A stretch of 64,000 nucleotides of DNA. Origin: Hirundichthys speculiger. Taxonomy: Eukaryota; Chordata; Actinopteri; Beloniformes; Exocoetidae. A program made the translations under genes and the position numbers. Under the pieces are notes generated by a model. It ran no database searches, had not been told where the DNA came from, and saw only the letters and a program-made list of their open reading frames with translations. Of the stretch, positions 50,769 to 62,010 are shown piece by piece. The first letter of the stretch is position 1. Each line of letters starts with the position of its first letter. The DNA lies in assembly GCA_018398805.1 (NCBI GenBank), contig JAGFBZ010000339.1, positions 496,001 to 560,000 of the forward strand, in the 5' to 3' direction.

Positions 50769-53700
50769 ATGACGGATTCAAAGCACAGAATATTGAAGTT
50801 CGTAATAATTATTATTAGCAGCTTGCTTATTACAACTTTGGTGCTGCTCACCATAGCATCTATCCGGACACTTTCTCTGGACGTAAATGTCGGGCTTCAC
50901 CTTGCAAAGTGGGAAAAGACGAATAATATCTCCCTTGTCATTGACCAACAAAAGAGAGAGGAACTTCTAAGAAATTTTAAAGGTATTTGGAGTCGTGTTT
51001 GAGCCAAGTAGTTAATCCAACTGGGTAGAAGCTGACAAAAGTAACAGCATTTCTCTTCGTCCGTCCATCCAGAGGCGATCAGGATCCCGACAGTTTCGTT
51101 CTCTGAGACGGAGAGCAACACCACCGCTCTGCGGGAGTTTGACAGCCTCCTCCGCAAAGGTAAAGCCGAGAGCTGGACCCGAAACACGACAGAGATCCTC
51201 CTCTGCTCACAGATGTGTACACTTTTAACTCCGTGGCAGGACTAAGGACTCAGTTACAGCTAACGCTTTGAGCCACCGGTAACGTTAATGCTAACTTTAG
51301 CTACGTGCCTGTCAACAGCTACATCAGCGTGGACACATGTCTTCTGTAACTGTCAGTGGACATAAACGGTGCTCATTTGAACATCAATTATGGCACAAAT
51401 TTACCCCCATACATCATATAGGGTTTAATCTGTGCCAAAAATGATGTTAACACGCTCGTTGTTGATGTCTTCTGATCATTTCAGACATTTATCCGTCTTT
51501 AATTAACCTGACACGTGTTGTGGTGCTTTCATAAACCTGCAGGCGATGTGCCCAGTTCTCTTCTTAAAGCAAGCCTTATGATTAATTAACAGTGTGTATA
51601 ATTTGACAATAATTGTAGCTCAACAGCAAGAATCTTCACACAGCTTTTAATTGAAGTGCAAAATGTTGACCTTTGGTAGTTTTCTTAACAAACAAAAAAC
51701 AGTAACAACAAGATTCAGCATACTGAAAACCAGAGTGCGAATTATACAATGACAATTGGGGGGGTCAACATTTTCTAGAGATGACAAAAATGACAATTTG
51801 TCCCTTCTTTAGGGGGGTCGAAGATGACAAAAATGACAATTTTTCCCTTCTTTAGGGGGGTCGAAGTTGTAATTGGGGGGGTCAAACACCCCCAAACCCC
51901 CCTGTAATTCGCACTATGCTGAAAACCCTCTCACCCCCATTAACAGCAACAGTTTCCTCAAAAACATTCTTATAGATGACATTAAGGAACGCCAGGGGTG
52001 AATTGAAAATGTGGCTCTGTAAATTGTTCTTAGATGCAGCATTTAGTTTTCTAGTTCAGTTGAAAGATCCTGGCGGTATTTATATACAGTCATGGAAAAA
52101 TGATTAGACCACCCTTGTTTCTTCAGTTTCTTGTTCATTTTAATGCCTGGTACAACTAAAGGTACATTTGTTTGGACAAACATAACGATAACCACAAAGA
52201 TTGCTCATAAGAGTTTTATTTAAGAGCTGATATTTTACCATTTTCCATGGTTTTCTTGATTATAACCTAAATCACTTAAGTTTTTACATCAATAGCTATG
52301 GCGTTGTACTGCCAAAAACACTGCTTTTATGCATTCAGTGTTTTCTTTTCTGTCTGTTTTAGTCACATGATGACGTTTAGTGGTACCAGGTATTAAAATG
52401 AACAAGAAAGTGAAGAAAAAATGGTGGTCTAATAATTTTTTCCATGACTGTATCAGACCCTAGCAGGTTTTCTTTATCCCTCCTTCACCCATGACAATAA
52501 ACTTCAGATGAGGTGCAAATGTTTTCACATTTTCACATTGGATGGATTGGATTGTAAATAAACCATATGTGAAAGTTCCACATATTTTTTTTTTAACATA
52601 ACACTATAATATAATTTAACTATTAAGCAATATATCTATAAAACAGAGCTGCAACATGTGTATCATTATCAATGATCGTATTTTATTTCTTTTTCTAAAA
52701 AGTGAGTAATAAATCAAGTGTTTATTATGGTTTGGAGGGCAGGCTGTCAACATGCTGTTTTACTTACTGATTTATTATTTTCTTCAATGGACTCATGCTG
52801 GGCAGCTAGAAGATGGTGAGGAGATATTTACTGAATATGACAAAAAGTGTTCTGGGTTAGAAATTGTGTAGAATTGCTTACACTACCTCTAAATTAGAGA
52901 TCCTTTTATTTTCTGGAAAATGGGCAGTCAGAGCAAGCAAGTGAAATTTATCTCTATCAGTCAAACAGACTGTGTCATATTTTAGAAGGGTTAAAGGGAT
53001 GTAGGAAGAAGATGTTTTACAATTTGTACCTCATTTAATAACAAAATAACTCAGATCATTGTCTCACAAACTCACTGTTGGAACTGAAAAGTTTCCCCTA
53101 TAATTGTACCCTCATTTTTCTTTGCCAGCGTTCCCGACAGTTTTCTCTTCAAGTTTGGTTCATCATGAGTTGGTGGCAAATTACAGCCACCTGTTTTGGG
53201 TGCGAGGATCACAGCCTGACTTGGTGCCGTACCTGCTGCTGGCCCACATTGATGTAGTACCTGCCACAGAGTCAGACGGCTGGGAGGCCCCTCCATTTTC
53301 TGCCAAAGAGATAGATGGCTTTATCTATGGCAGAGGAACCATCGATGATAAGAGCCCTGTAATGGTAGGTGAACAAGTGATAAATTGTGTGAGTTTATTA
53401 TTAAACAGAGTTCACTTACATGCACGGGTCAAGCTAAACTGATGCTTTTTCTTTGTTTGGTTTTTTTTCTTAGGGTATACTTCAAGCATTGGAGTACTTG
53501 CTGATTAAAGGCTATGCTCCACGCAGGGGTTTTTACATTGGTCTTGGTCACGATGAAGAGGTATGTTGAGAGTGTAATAGTCGCTGAGAATTAGTCAAAT
53601 TTGACATAGCAGCCGTCTCAATTACTTTCAGTTCACTCGTTAATGATGCTGTATTTTTTGATGGTAACAAACAACCAGGTTTACATAGTAGGAGGTAGGA

Positions 53701-56287
53701 AATAAAAGTAGTAGTAGTAGTAGTAGGAAATAAAAGAAGCCAGAAACAAAAATCAGCCTTTAGATGCTGAAAAGTAGCAATTAATACTACAATGTAAAAA
53801 TGCACAAAAGTAAAATATCCCTTTCATGCATGAATCATTAAAAGACAATACAATGATTTAAAAAAAGTTTGTTTCTAAGGACATGCAAAGTGAGACACAT
53901 TGTTCAAAAATGTTCTCATTCCATTTTTTGAATGAGAATTTTTCATCTTTTTCTTCTAGCTGCCTTTAAGGGCAATATCATGACCTTTGTCTAACACACA
54001 AGAACCCACTATTACATGTCTGTGTAAATGGTTCAGTCTAATGTAATAAAACATTACAGTGGATTTAGCAAAGTGATCAGAAACTTATGAGAAGCATCAT
54101 TTTAGGGGTAGGCTGTAGCTCAGTCGGTAGTGACTGGGTGAATGAGAGGCCATTGCAAAGCGCTTTGGGGGCACCATGATGGTGTCTGGAAAGCGCTATA
54201 TAAGTGCAGCCCATTTACCATTTAATTGTATAATGAATTTGGTCTAATAGATCTTTGAAATTGTTTCAAGGTTTCTTTAAGCATAAAAAAATAGACTAAA
54301 TGCTTAGTGAACTGCGATGTAAAATCTTAAACTTAAATGTTAAAACTATTGAATATTTAATCTTGAAGGTCAATGGTTACAATGGGGCGATGAACATTGT
54401 GCGTGTGATGAAGCAGCGTGGTGTGCGGTTGTCATTTGTCCTGGATGAGGGCCTGGCTGTACTTGACGATGTCATCAGTGGCCTTGAAGGACCTGCTGCT
54501 CTGTAAGAAACTGCTGTACACTCTGCAACACTTCACCTTTATAGTTACCTTGAAGCTTTTATCTGTGAAAAAAAAAAAAGAAAAATCAGCCTTTTGGTGG
54601 CACCTGTCAAATGTACTTAATGAAATTACACATCTTTAGATTGTATCAGAGTGAGAGAAAAAAAAGCATAGATGATTTATTAAGGTCAGTTTGTGTGACT
54701 TTGTTGTACAGAATTGGAATAAGTGAAAAAGGCTCAGCCACAGTGAAGCTTACTGTGTCTACGGCTCCTGGCCACTCCTCCATGCCTCCAAGGGAGTCTA
54801 GCATTGGAATTCTGGCTGCAGCAGTTAAAAGGTGAGAGGTACAATATTTTTTTTTTTATTTTTGACTTCAAACAAATTGTATTTATATGAGGTTTCCCTA
54901 TGAATAATTCTTGTTGATCACTTTGACTTTGTGATGCTGTTTCCTCAGACTTGAGGAAAACCCCATGCCGAGATTTTTTGGTTATGGGCCTGAACGTGAA
55001 ACTTTTGAGCATCTGGCCCACAAGGTAGGGATGACCAAATACGCAGTCACTTCCAGTGTCCGAGATCTCTGTCTGATTTCACACTTCTCATTTTTTTATC
55101 TTCAGTTTAGGTTCCCACTTAAGTTCGTCATGTCAAATTTATGGTTGTTCTCCCCACTTCTTAGCAGGTAAGCATATCTAAAGATTCAATCAGGATGTTT
55201 TCTCCAAACTGTTTCCACTGGAATTGACCAATTTGTATGTTTTTTTTCACAGGGTACTGGAAAGAAAACCAGATACTAATGCTTTTGTTAGGACAACCAC
55301 AGCAGTCACTATGTTTAATTCAGGAGTTAAGGTGCAGTAATTAATCTGAAAGAGCAAATATCTCAAGTAGCGTTTCTTCTCCTGATGATAACTAAATATT
55401 CTCTGCCTTCTTTCAGGTGAATGTCATCCCTGCACTTGCTGAGGCTTATGTAAATCTACGAATCCACTCAGCACATTCATTACAAGAGGTAGTCTATTTG
55501 ATTCTCCTTTTTTTCTTTGTTCTGAACACTGAGTTGAAAAGGACGCGTGTTGTCTGATTCAGGTCCTGGACTTCATCCATAATATAGTGGGAGATGAGCG
55601 AGTGAAGATGGAGCTTGTTAATGGATTTGACCCTCTACCCATCAGCTCTTCCGATGAGAGGTCCTTCGGCTTCCAGATCATTAAAAAGTCTGTGTTAGAC
55701 ATGTTTCCCATGGTCACAGTTGCTCCAGGTAAAATCCAGATGCATTTAATTGTGTAAATTTGGCTTATTCCAGTCACAGTTTTTAAGTATATCCAGGGGA
55801 GATTTGATTGAATATTTAAATCTGCAGGTATCTGTATCGGAAACACAGACAGTCGACACTTCAAAGATCTGACCAGTGATATATATCGCTTTGCTCCTAT
55901 TTGGTTTAAACCAGGTGATGCAAAGAGGTAAGAAGGATTAGTAACACTGAATAAAATTGTTCCAACAAAGGAAGGTTGCTGCATTCATCACCGCTGGTGC
56001 AAAGCAATCACCTTTTAGAGCTAGAAACTCCTTCTTGAGCTTATCTCTTTCATGTAAAAGATACTTTTTGTACTTTTAAGACTTAAAGTTTGTGTTTGTG
56101 AAAAAAAAGTATTTCTTTTTACATGACACCATGATGTATTTTTTCTTTTTTTTTTAGATTCCATGGCATCAATGAAAGGATTTCTAAGAAGAACTACGAG
56201 GATCTTGTTGTATTTTACTTCAATCTAATTCAAAACTGCGACACTAAGAAGCTTCCTGAGCCGCACAGTTCAGTCCATGAGCTCTAA
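50769..56287 (+). CDS. pm20d1: Pm20d1, M20-family N-acyl amino acid synthase/hydrolase
   Basis: In mammals PM20D1 is a secreted zinc enzyme that condenses fatty acids with amino acids, or hydrolyses the products, giving uncoupling N-acyl amino acids. Thirteen coding exons: 50769-50982, 51073-51159, 53129-53364, 53474-53560, 54369-54502, 54712-54831, 54949-55024, 55106-55167, 55253-55331, 55417-55488, 55563-55728, 55828-55927 and 56158-56287. Phases are all consistent, giving 520 residues. Metal and catalytic residues are H140 and D142 (AHIDVVP), bridging D173 (GRGTIDDK), E207/E208 (GHDEE), D234 (VLDEG) and H480 (FHGINE). [19 protein letters not shown] near residue 270 is the lid-domain signature. 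Residues 11-32 are hydrophobic, either signal peptide or signal anchor. All active-site motifs are intact. Confidence 0.96.
51733..51925. mobile_element. Small inverted-repeat element with internal tandem G-rich repeats
   Basis: The ends are AGTGCGAATTATAC on the left and GTAATTCGCACT on the right, an inverted repeat of about 12 bp. Flanks ATACTGAAAACC and ATGCTGAAAACC look like an imperfect target duplication. Inside, a unit of about 42 bp holding GATGACAAAAATGACAATTT and CCCTTCTTTAGGGGGGTCGA is repeated twice in tandem, then AATTGGGGGGGTC and CCCCCAAACCCCCCTG. It lies in intron 2 of pm20d1. No coding capacity. Confidence 0.7.
52085..52452. mobile_element. Tc1/mariner-type MITE with long terminal inverted repeats
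   Basis: The left end CAGTCATGGAAAAATGATTA and the right end TTTTTTCCATGACTG are inverted repeats. They extend at least 70 bp inward: the left block TTCTTGTTCATTTTAATGCC mirrors the right block GGTATTAAAATGAACAAGAA. The element is flanked by TA on both sides, the target duplication of Tc1/mariner transposons. At 364 bp without a coding frame it is a miniature element. It lies in intron 2 of pm20d1. Confidence 0.9.
53695..53735. repeat. (TAG)n microsatellite between GGAAATAAAAG copies
   Basis: Five or six TAG units flanked on both sides by AGGAAATAAAAG, in pm20d1 intron 4. Confidence 0.8.
54110..54230 (+). mobile_element. Internally deleted tRNA-derived SINE
   Basis: GGCTGTAGCTCAGTCGGTAG is a tRNA-like A-box head. 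GAAAGCGCTATATAAGTGCA, then CCCATTTACCA, is the standard 3' end of a common fish SINE. The B box and most of the body are missing. It lies in intron 4 of pm20d1. Confidence 0.75.
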
Positions 56288-56320
56288 GGAACTCATAGCA
56301 TTGAAAGTTTCTTTGACATG

Positions 56321-57186
56321 AAGGCCCCGGTTGCAGACTTCGCCTTACCCGTTACCACTAGCCGTTACCCTCAAATTGCGTGTATAGGAACCTCCGCTAA
56401 CCGCTAATGCAATCTTCCACTTCCTAAAGCCGCTACCCATTATGCCGACTCCCTTACTCACATTGTAGGTGTGGCAATGGGCGTGTCTCTTGCCCTTTTA
56501 CACAAAAGATCTTGCGATCACAGGTTTAGGAAAAAGCATAGCGGATGGTCGGACCACCCGCTTTGCTTTTTCCCATCTCAACCCTTGTCGGCTCGTACAA
56601 GAGCGCATCCAAATGGTGTCATTGTGCGTCCACCTGGTCACATGTGGACGTGCACAAACTCTTGTATAAAAAGCGTGCTTTGGTCTCAGTTGAACCCCTG
56701 AGAAAATGGCAGAGATTGTCTAAAACGGCTTGCTCACCAGTTAAACCATAGACGACCAGAGCGTGTTTACCAGCAGCGCATCAACTATCTGGTACTTTCA
56801 GGTAGCCTACAGGAAATTGTCTGTGTAAAAATATTTCTATGTATATATCAGTGCAGAGGAAGAGGAGTAAGCTCCACAGCAGAGACCCAGACGAGCTGCA
56901 CACAAGAGCTACTCCGATCTGGATGAAAGGATGCTCCATAATGGGTTTGGGAAAGCGGATTGCGGGTAGCGCAACCTGCTCTTAAAGGCAATGGCTACTG
57001 ATGCACTGATTGGTTTAACAGGTGGAACACCCTAACCACTCCTATGCATAATGTAAAGGGCAGCGCAGGTGGGATAGCGGGTTTAGCAAGATGGAAGATT
57101 CGCGTTCTTTGCAGGGGAACGCCCCTCCCGCTACCCGCTTTCCCTAAATAGCGGCTATTAGGAGATCTTGCGGAAGATCGGGCCTT
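56321..57186. mobile_element. CCGCTACCC non-autonomous DNA element, full-length copy
   Basis: About 866 bp, starting AAGGCCCCGGTTGCAGAC and ending, on the reverse strand, AAGGCCCGATCTTCCGCA, so the ends share a short inverted repeat. Both subterminal regions are packed with variants of CCGCTACCC/CCGTTACCC in opposite orientations. A partial copy lies at 28718-28935. No transposase domain is recognised in the short internal frames. It begins 33 bp after the pm20d1 stop codon, so it sits in that gene's 3' UTR. Confidence 0.8.
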
Positions 57187-57204
57187 AATTCTTTTGTATC
57201 AAAG

Positions 57205-57210
57205 AATAAA
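57205..57210 (+). promoter_or_regulatory. pm20d1: First AATAAA after pm20d1, beyond the inserted element
   Basis: There is no AATAAA between the pm20d1 stop (56287) and the insertion at 56321. The first obvious hexamer is here, 19 bp past the element's right end. Confidence 0.5.
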
Positions 57211-58894
57211 ATAATTACAATTGCTGGCCAGGCGATTTTTTTCTCAGTGGATTGAAATAGAAATAATGACTTAAATTGTATGCACTGACCTTACTGCTGT
57301 GAAAGAATCATGGATAGATGTGTTGACTGCTTTTGCCATGGAGATCAAGATTTTGTGGTGATTCCTGTTATGACTTGACCAACAAATATGATACAGTGTT
57401 AATGACTAAATATTTGAGTTTTTTCTGCAAACACTGGTATTGAAAATGTGATAAGTTATTGATGAATCAAGAGTGTTTTTACTTTTTCAGTGTTCTATTG
57501 CTGTCTTATTAAAAGGAATCAAGATTTTCCAATGTGAGTTGAATTTGCACACCATCCTATGATAGTTTTTCCAAAGGCAGTAGTTAACTTTTAGAAGAAA
57601 TTTCTGATATTATTTACAACAGACTGCTGTTAATCACAGAAAAATGTAAAATGTTCTTTGTCCAATTGGAATGGTTACTGTGTAATTCATGGACTCTCAC
57701 TGCTTGACATCAGACCTGTAAAGTTGTAGATTTAGTCATTATTCACAAGATATTTTTGAAGATAGCAGTCTTTTGCTTTCATTGAGTCATATTTGCAGCA
57801 ACAGTAAGCTTGTTCATGTTAGTGGCTAATTGTTTACGGGGAAGGAGAAAGAAAGAACCCTGGTAATCATTAACTCAGAACAAATCAACTGCCCTGAAAT
57901 CCAGAACATTAAACTGTTGCATCATGTGAGCAAGTCAAATAATGGTGCTGAATGAAAGACCTTTGACCTTATAAAGGAGGAAAGTGTAGCCCTCTTTGGG
58001 GCCCTTTACTGTATCTACTTTAGGTAAGAACTATCAACCTGGGAGACTTTTTTTTAGGGTATTTTGCTGTAAAGTTTAGAGCTGCTGCACATTTAAGATA
58101 CTGTCAACGTTCTTTTTCCTTTTCATACTTGGTAAATGCATTCCTAAAATATCAGTAATACACTCACTGATTTATTTTCTTACAAAATACTAGTACTTTC
58201 AATACCAGCATTCATTTTACACAGAATACAACATTGTGAAACTTTTTATAGTTTTGTGTCTACATCATCCAATGGCAGCTGTTAAACAAAAAAATCATCT
58301 TTGCTATGAAGAAACATCAGATGTGTTTCCATTGGCAGCAGTCTTTGAGAAATACATTCAGAAAATAAAATGATGTAGATGTGACCATAGTTTTGATTAT
58401 GCTGCAAAACAACTGATAGTGTGTGAAGAGAAATTCTCTTTGAGTCAAAACATAATTAAAAAAAAAAAAGAAGCAGAGAGCACATCAGAAATTGAGAAAT
58501 CAAACCAAATAACAGAATTATGAGATCACCGCATCAGTCCTACATGACTTGAAGTTATGTTCATAACCTTAAAGAGCTGAGTCAGAAAATTTAGAGTGAC
58601 AAACCTGTAGATAAATACCTTGTTTGCCCCACTTGATTTTCCACCCAGCTAAAATCAAGAAATGTTTTTTTTTCTTAAAGAAACAAAATGCTGCCATCTT
58701 ATATATGTCAGATCTATTATTGTTTACTTGTATGTAAGCGATTTTAGTCACTGTTGCTCCTTAAAACATTTTTTAAAACACTACACATCAGTTCAATTTC
58801 AATAAAGAAAGTACTAATGTTTGTTGGAGATTAATCCACACTTAAAAAAAAAAAAAAAAAACCACATATGGATATAATGTGTGATGTTTTAGGG
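57211..58894. other. Intergenic stretch between pm20d1 and the chitinase
   Basis: AT-rich unique-looking DNA, with the two flanking genes converging on it. It should hold both 3' UTR ends. I see no gene or named repeat. Confidence 0.5.
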
Positions 58895-59771
58895 CTAGTC
58901 ACAACATTTGCAGCTGTCTCGAAAGACCAAATTATCTGGGCAGTTTTGAATCCAGGTAACACCATTGGCACAACTGTAAAAAGAACCTGGTGCATCAGGC
59001 TTAGCGTAAAGCCCACCAATCTTTGTTGCACAAAAGTTGCCAGATAAAGTAGGGACTGTTGGTCCGGGATTAACTTTGGTGTGCAGTCCATCTTCATTTG
59101 GAGATTGAGTCGCTTTATTTTGAGTGGTTTCAGTTGTAGGAAGTGGAGGGAGATCTGAAGAAGTAAGTTAGATTTTTATTAGTATAATTATTAACATTCA
59201 TCAAGTAGATAGTTAAAGTGAACACACTTGATAATCAAATAACTGCTAAGGACATAAAAGTATACGTAGTATTATTTGTCTGAAGTTGTATTTAACTAAT
59301 TTTAAAACCTAGTAATCATTTGATGATTTAATTTATTGTTCCATTAAATGAGAGTGTACTATTTTCTTTTTCATCTAACTGTGCAATTCTTCTGACCTGA
59401 TGCCAAAAGAGAGCGAAGGTAGCTGATGAGGGTATAGTTTCCTTCTCCACAGAACTGCCCATTGAAGTCATCGAGATCCAGAGCCCAGACAAAGGCTCCT
59501 CCAAACTGATTATCTTTTAGATAACGGACCTGAACAAGGAATGATAAAACCACTTCAGCAGCAGTGTGTGTACTTCAACATTGTACATAGAGTAATAACT
59601 GTTTAGGAATTGAGTCAGAAAAATTACTGAACACTTATAAAAATACACATTTACCTTAGTGTTAAAACTTTCTTTGTTGTCATATCCAACCCACTCATTT
59701 TGTTTGGTGGCATATGGAACCTTTTGATCTTCAATCATGTGAACACTGGCTCCTTGTAGAAAAGTACAAAT
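58895..59771 (-). CDS. chia: Acidic chitinase (CHIA-like), last three coding exons
   Basis: Exons 59655-59771, 59397-59529 and 58895-59154 join in phase. They encode the C-terminal end of a GH18 chitinase. The motifs are [15 protein letters not shown], the barrel end [19 protein letters not shown], then a Thr/Pro-rich linker and a chitin-binding type-2 domain. That domain begins [20 protein letters not shown] and contains [13 protein letters not shown] and DSCKCC, with its six cysteines, before the TAG at 58895-58897. Vertebrate acidic chitinases digest dietary chitin. The catalytic DxxDxDxE exons and signal peptide are not found between 59771 and the window end, where transposon debris accumulates. 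They are either farther right or lost. Within the visible exons the frame is intact. Confidence 0.88.
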
Positions 59772-60700
59772 CTGAAAATGGTAAAAAAAAAATAATAATA
59801 ATAATAATTAATCTAAATAACTGGCTTTTGATATAAAAAAGTGTAGAAGGTTTCTGTAAAATTACAGTTTTTTTGGTGATTTTTTTTTAAATAAAGAAGT
59901 TGACCATGAGAAATCTTTCCAAGACTTTCCCCACTTTTAATGTGACCTGTACAGAATAATAGGTGAAATCCAAGTACTGTGAAACTGGTATCCACTAGTT
60001 GGCAGCACCGGTAATTATTGGTCATGTAAACGTCCGGTTTTGCAGCCACTAAGCAACTACCACTGACTCTAGAGGTGCTGATTTAACATGAGAGTAATGA
60101 CAAAAGGAGGAAGACTATCAATCTGCTGAATCCCACAAGCAAATACTGGCAATGTTCCCATCAAGGAAATGATCAACACCAACTGTGTGACCGAGACATG
60201 ATCCTGGCTAAAACACCCTGATACAAGTGGCTGTGTCATTAACAGACCTGATGACAAGATAATGGTGGCCATTAATTGGGATCAGGTGTGTTAAAGCAGG
60301 GAAACATGCAAAACCTGCAGGACTCTGGCCCTTGAGGACTGACTTTGGACACCCCTGCTGTAGCAGAAGGAAAGAAGCTTGTCTGCGCAGCCCTGGATAA
60401 ATGTGAGTTTTGCCCCTCTTAAGGCCAATTTATGCTTCTCTGTATCCATCAATACGGAAAGACGCAGACCCCTCTCTACAACATCACAAGCCCTTGCTGT
60501 CCAGCTCTCCGATGGATGATGGAGACATCCCCAATTTTTTTTAACTATTCATCAAAAATGATGGAGACCCTACGGATAGCGTCAGCCTTTGATTGGTCCA
60601 ACTAGCTACATCTGAATCCAGAATCACTATTCCAGTTTCCCCTCATAACCAGCAGAAGAGTGACATCTGCTGGTTCTGTGTCAGAATTGCATGTGAGTGG
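59772..60700. other. Transposon-rich stretch upstream of the chitinase exons
   Basis: The segment at about 60240-60359 (AGGTGTGTTAAAGCAGGG to TTGGACACCCCTG) matches a common fish repeat beginning CAGGGGTGTCCAA in reverse. From TTAAGGCCAATTTATGCTTC (60419) onward lies another repeat with GACGCAGACC. Neither has coding capacity. No chitinase exon is visible. Confidence 0.5.
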
Positions 60701-60718
60701 ACGGTCAAAAAAGCCTCA

Positions 60719-61910
60719 ACACTACCTGTTACATTTCCTTGTCTTAACATCGGCAACTTGCATCTCTTCCAATGGCCAGGACATTATGCCAGCGGGGTAT
60801 CCAATTACTGGTAGGGCATATCCTGGATCTTGTTTTTCCTCCCATTCAGCTTGCTCTTCAGGACCTGCCTCACCTTCTGTAGGTATTTGTGTTGCCATTT
60901 GCCTGTGGGATCCCCAGGTATCTGCAGCTGCCCTGAACATCTACTATGTTGCCTTCTGGTAGTTCAACCCCTTCAATTCTAATCATCGTTCCTCTCCAAT
61001 ATACCCTCTGTCCTTGCTGAGTTGAGTTCCTGATGTTATTGCTGTAGATTCCTGGTGAGGTGAATCAGGGAGTCGAATGTCGTGCTTGTTCTTGGCATAC
61101 AGCTTGATGTCATCCATGTAGAGGAGGTGGCTGATGGTTGGCCCATTTCGGAACTTTGTAGTCATAGCTGCTCTTGTTGCTGACTGAGGGGGTTCAGGAC
61201 TATGCAGGACAGCAGGCGGGAGGGCATCTCCTTGGTCTATGCCACATTTGATCCTCGCCTGTGCCACTGGTTTTGAGTTAACCTCCAGAATTGTCTTCAA
61301 CAGCCTTGTTGGATTCCTGATGATGGCAGTCAGTGCCTTGTTGGTCTTCTACACCTTCAAGCACTCCAGTATCCAAGTGTGATGTATCGAGTCATAGGCT
61401 TTCTTGGAATCAATCCAGGCAGTGTGCAGGTTGGTGCTTCGGGACTTGCAGTCACGGGTGACTGTCCTGTTGACCAGTAGCTGATGCTTGGCCCCTCTGG
61501 TGTTACTGCCAATTCCCTTCTGTGCCTTGCTCATGTATTGACCCATGTGCCTGCTCATCTTAGCTGCTATGATGCCTGATAGGAGCTTCCATGTAGTGCT
61601 GAGGCAGGTTATAGTAGTTGAATGGTATGGTTCCCTTCTGGGGGTCCTTCATAATGAAGACTCTACGGCCTCAGCCATAGGTGGGTCTGCTGTCACCTTA
61701 CTGCCCTGCCATTGAGAGTAGACCTTGAACGGGTCATTGGAGAATATCTTGTTTATTCTCCTGGTCTCTCTTTCTCCAGTATATCTCTTGAACCTTTGTT
61801 TGGCAGTTTCCAGTGCCTCTGTTGTGGAAGGTTTGCTGTATTTATTTAACAACTGTTTCTGAATGTTCACATCTTTCTGTATGTCTGATTGGAGGCTCTC
61901 CAGGTAGCCA
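60719..61910 (-). mobile_element. Degenerate non-LTR retrotransposon, R2/R4-like reverse transcriptase
   Basis: Minus-strand frames encode LETAKQRFKRYTGERETRRI near 61830, MSRHMGQYMSKAQKGIGSNT near 61550, WIDSKKAYDSIHHTWILECL (motif A) near 61400, KCGIDQGDALPP near 61240, SHLLYMDDIKLYAKNKHDI (motif C, intact YMDD) near 61110 and YPAGIMSWPLEEMQVADVKT near 60780. The block order is right, but frameshifts and internal losses separate them. The clade call rests on remembered resemblance and is less sure than the LINE call. Confidence 0.8.
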
Positions 61911-62010
61911 TTAGGGGTGCAACGGTACAGGTGGCTCACGGTACGGTCCGTACCACGGTTTCGGTACAGATTCGGTACAGTTTCGATATGTGTTTTGTGC
62001 ATAAAGAAAC
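61911..62010 (+). mobile_element. hAT-like terminus inserted in the LINE
   Basis: TAGGGGTGCAACGGTACAGG, followed by CTCACGGTACGGTCCGTACC, is the GGTACGG-rich terminal motif of a widespread fish DNA transposon. It cuts the LINE frame at 61911. The opposite end of the element was not found, so it is truncated or extends into diverged sequence. Confidence 0.55.

Noticed and set aside
55559..55984. Minus-strand frame of 141 codons
   Set aside because: It is antisense to pm20d1 exons 11 and 12, whose plus-strand frames carry conserved motifs.
56469..56751. Three overlapping plus-strand frames
   Set aside because: They lie inside the CCGCTACCC element and show no transposase motif.
60660..60962. 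Plus-strand frame of 100 codons
   Set aside because: It is antisense to the C-terminal part of the R2/R4-like reverse transcriptase.
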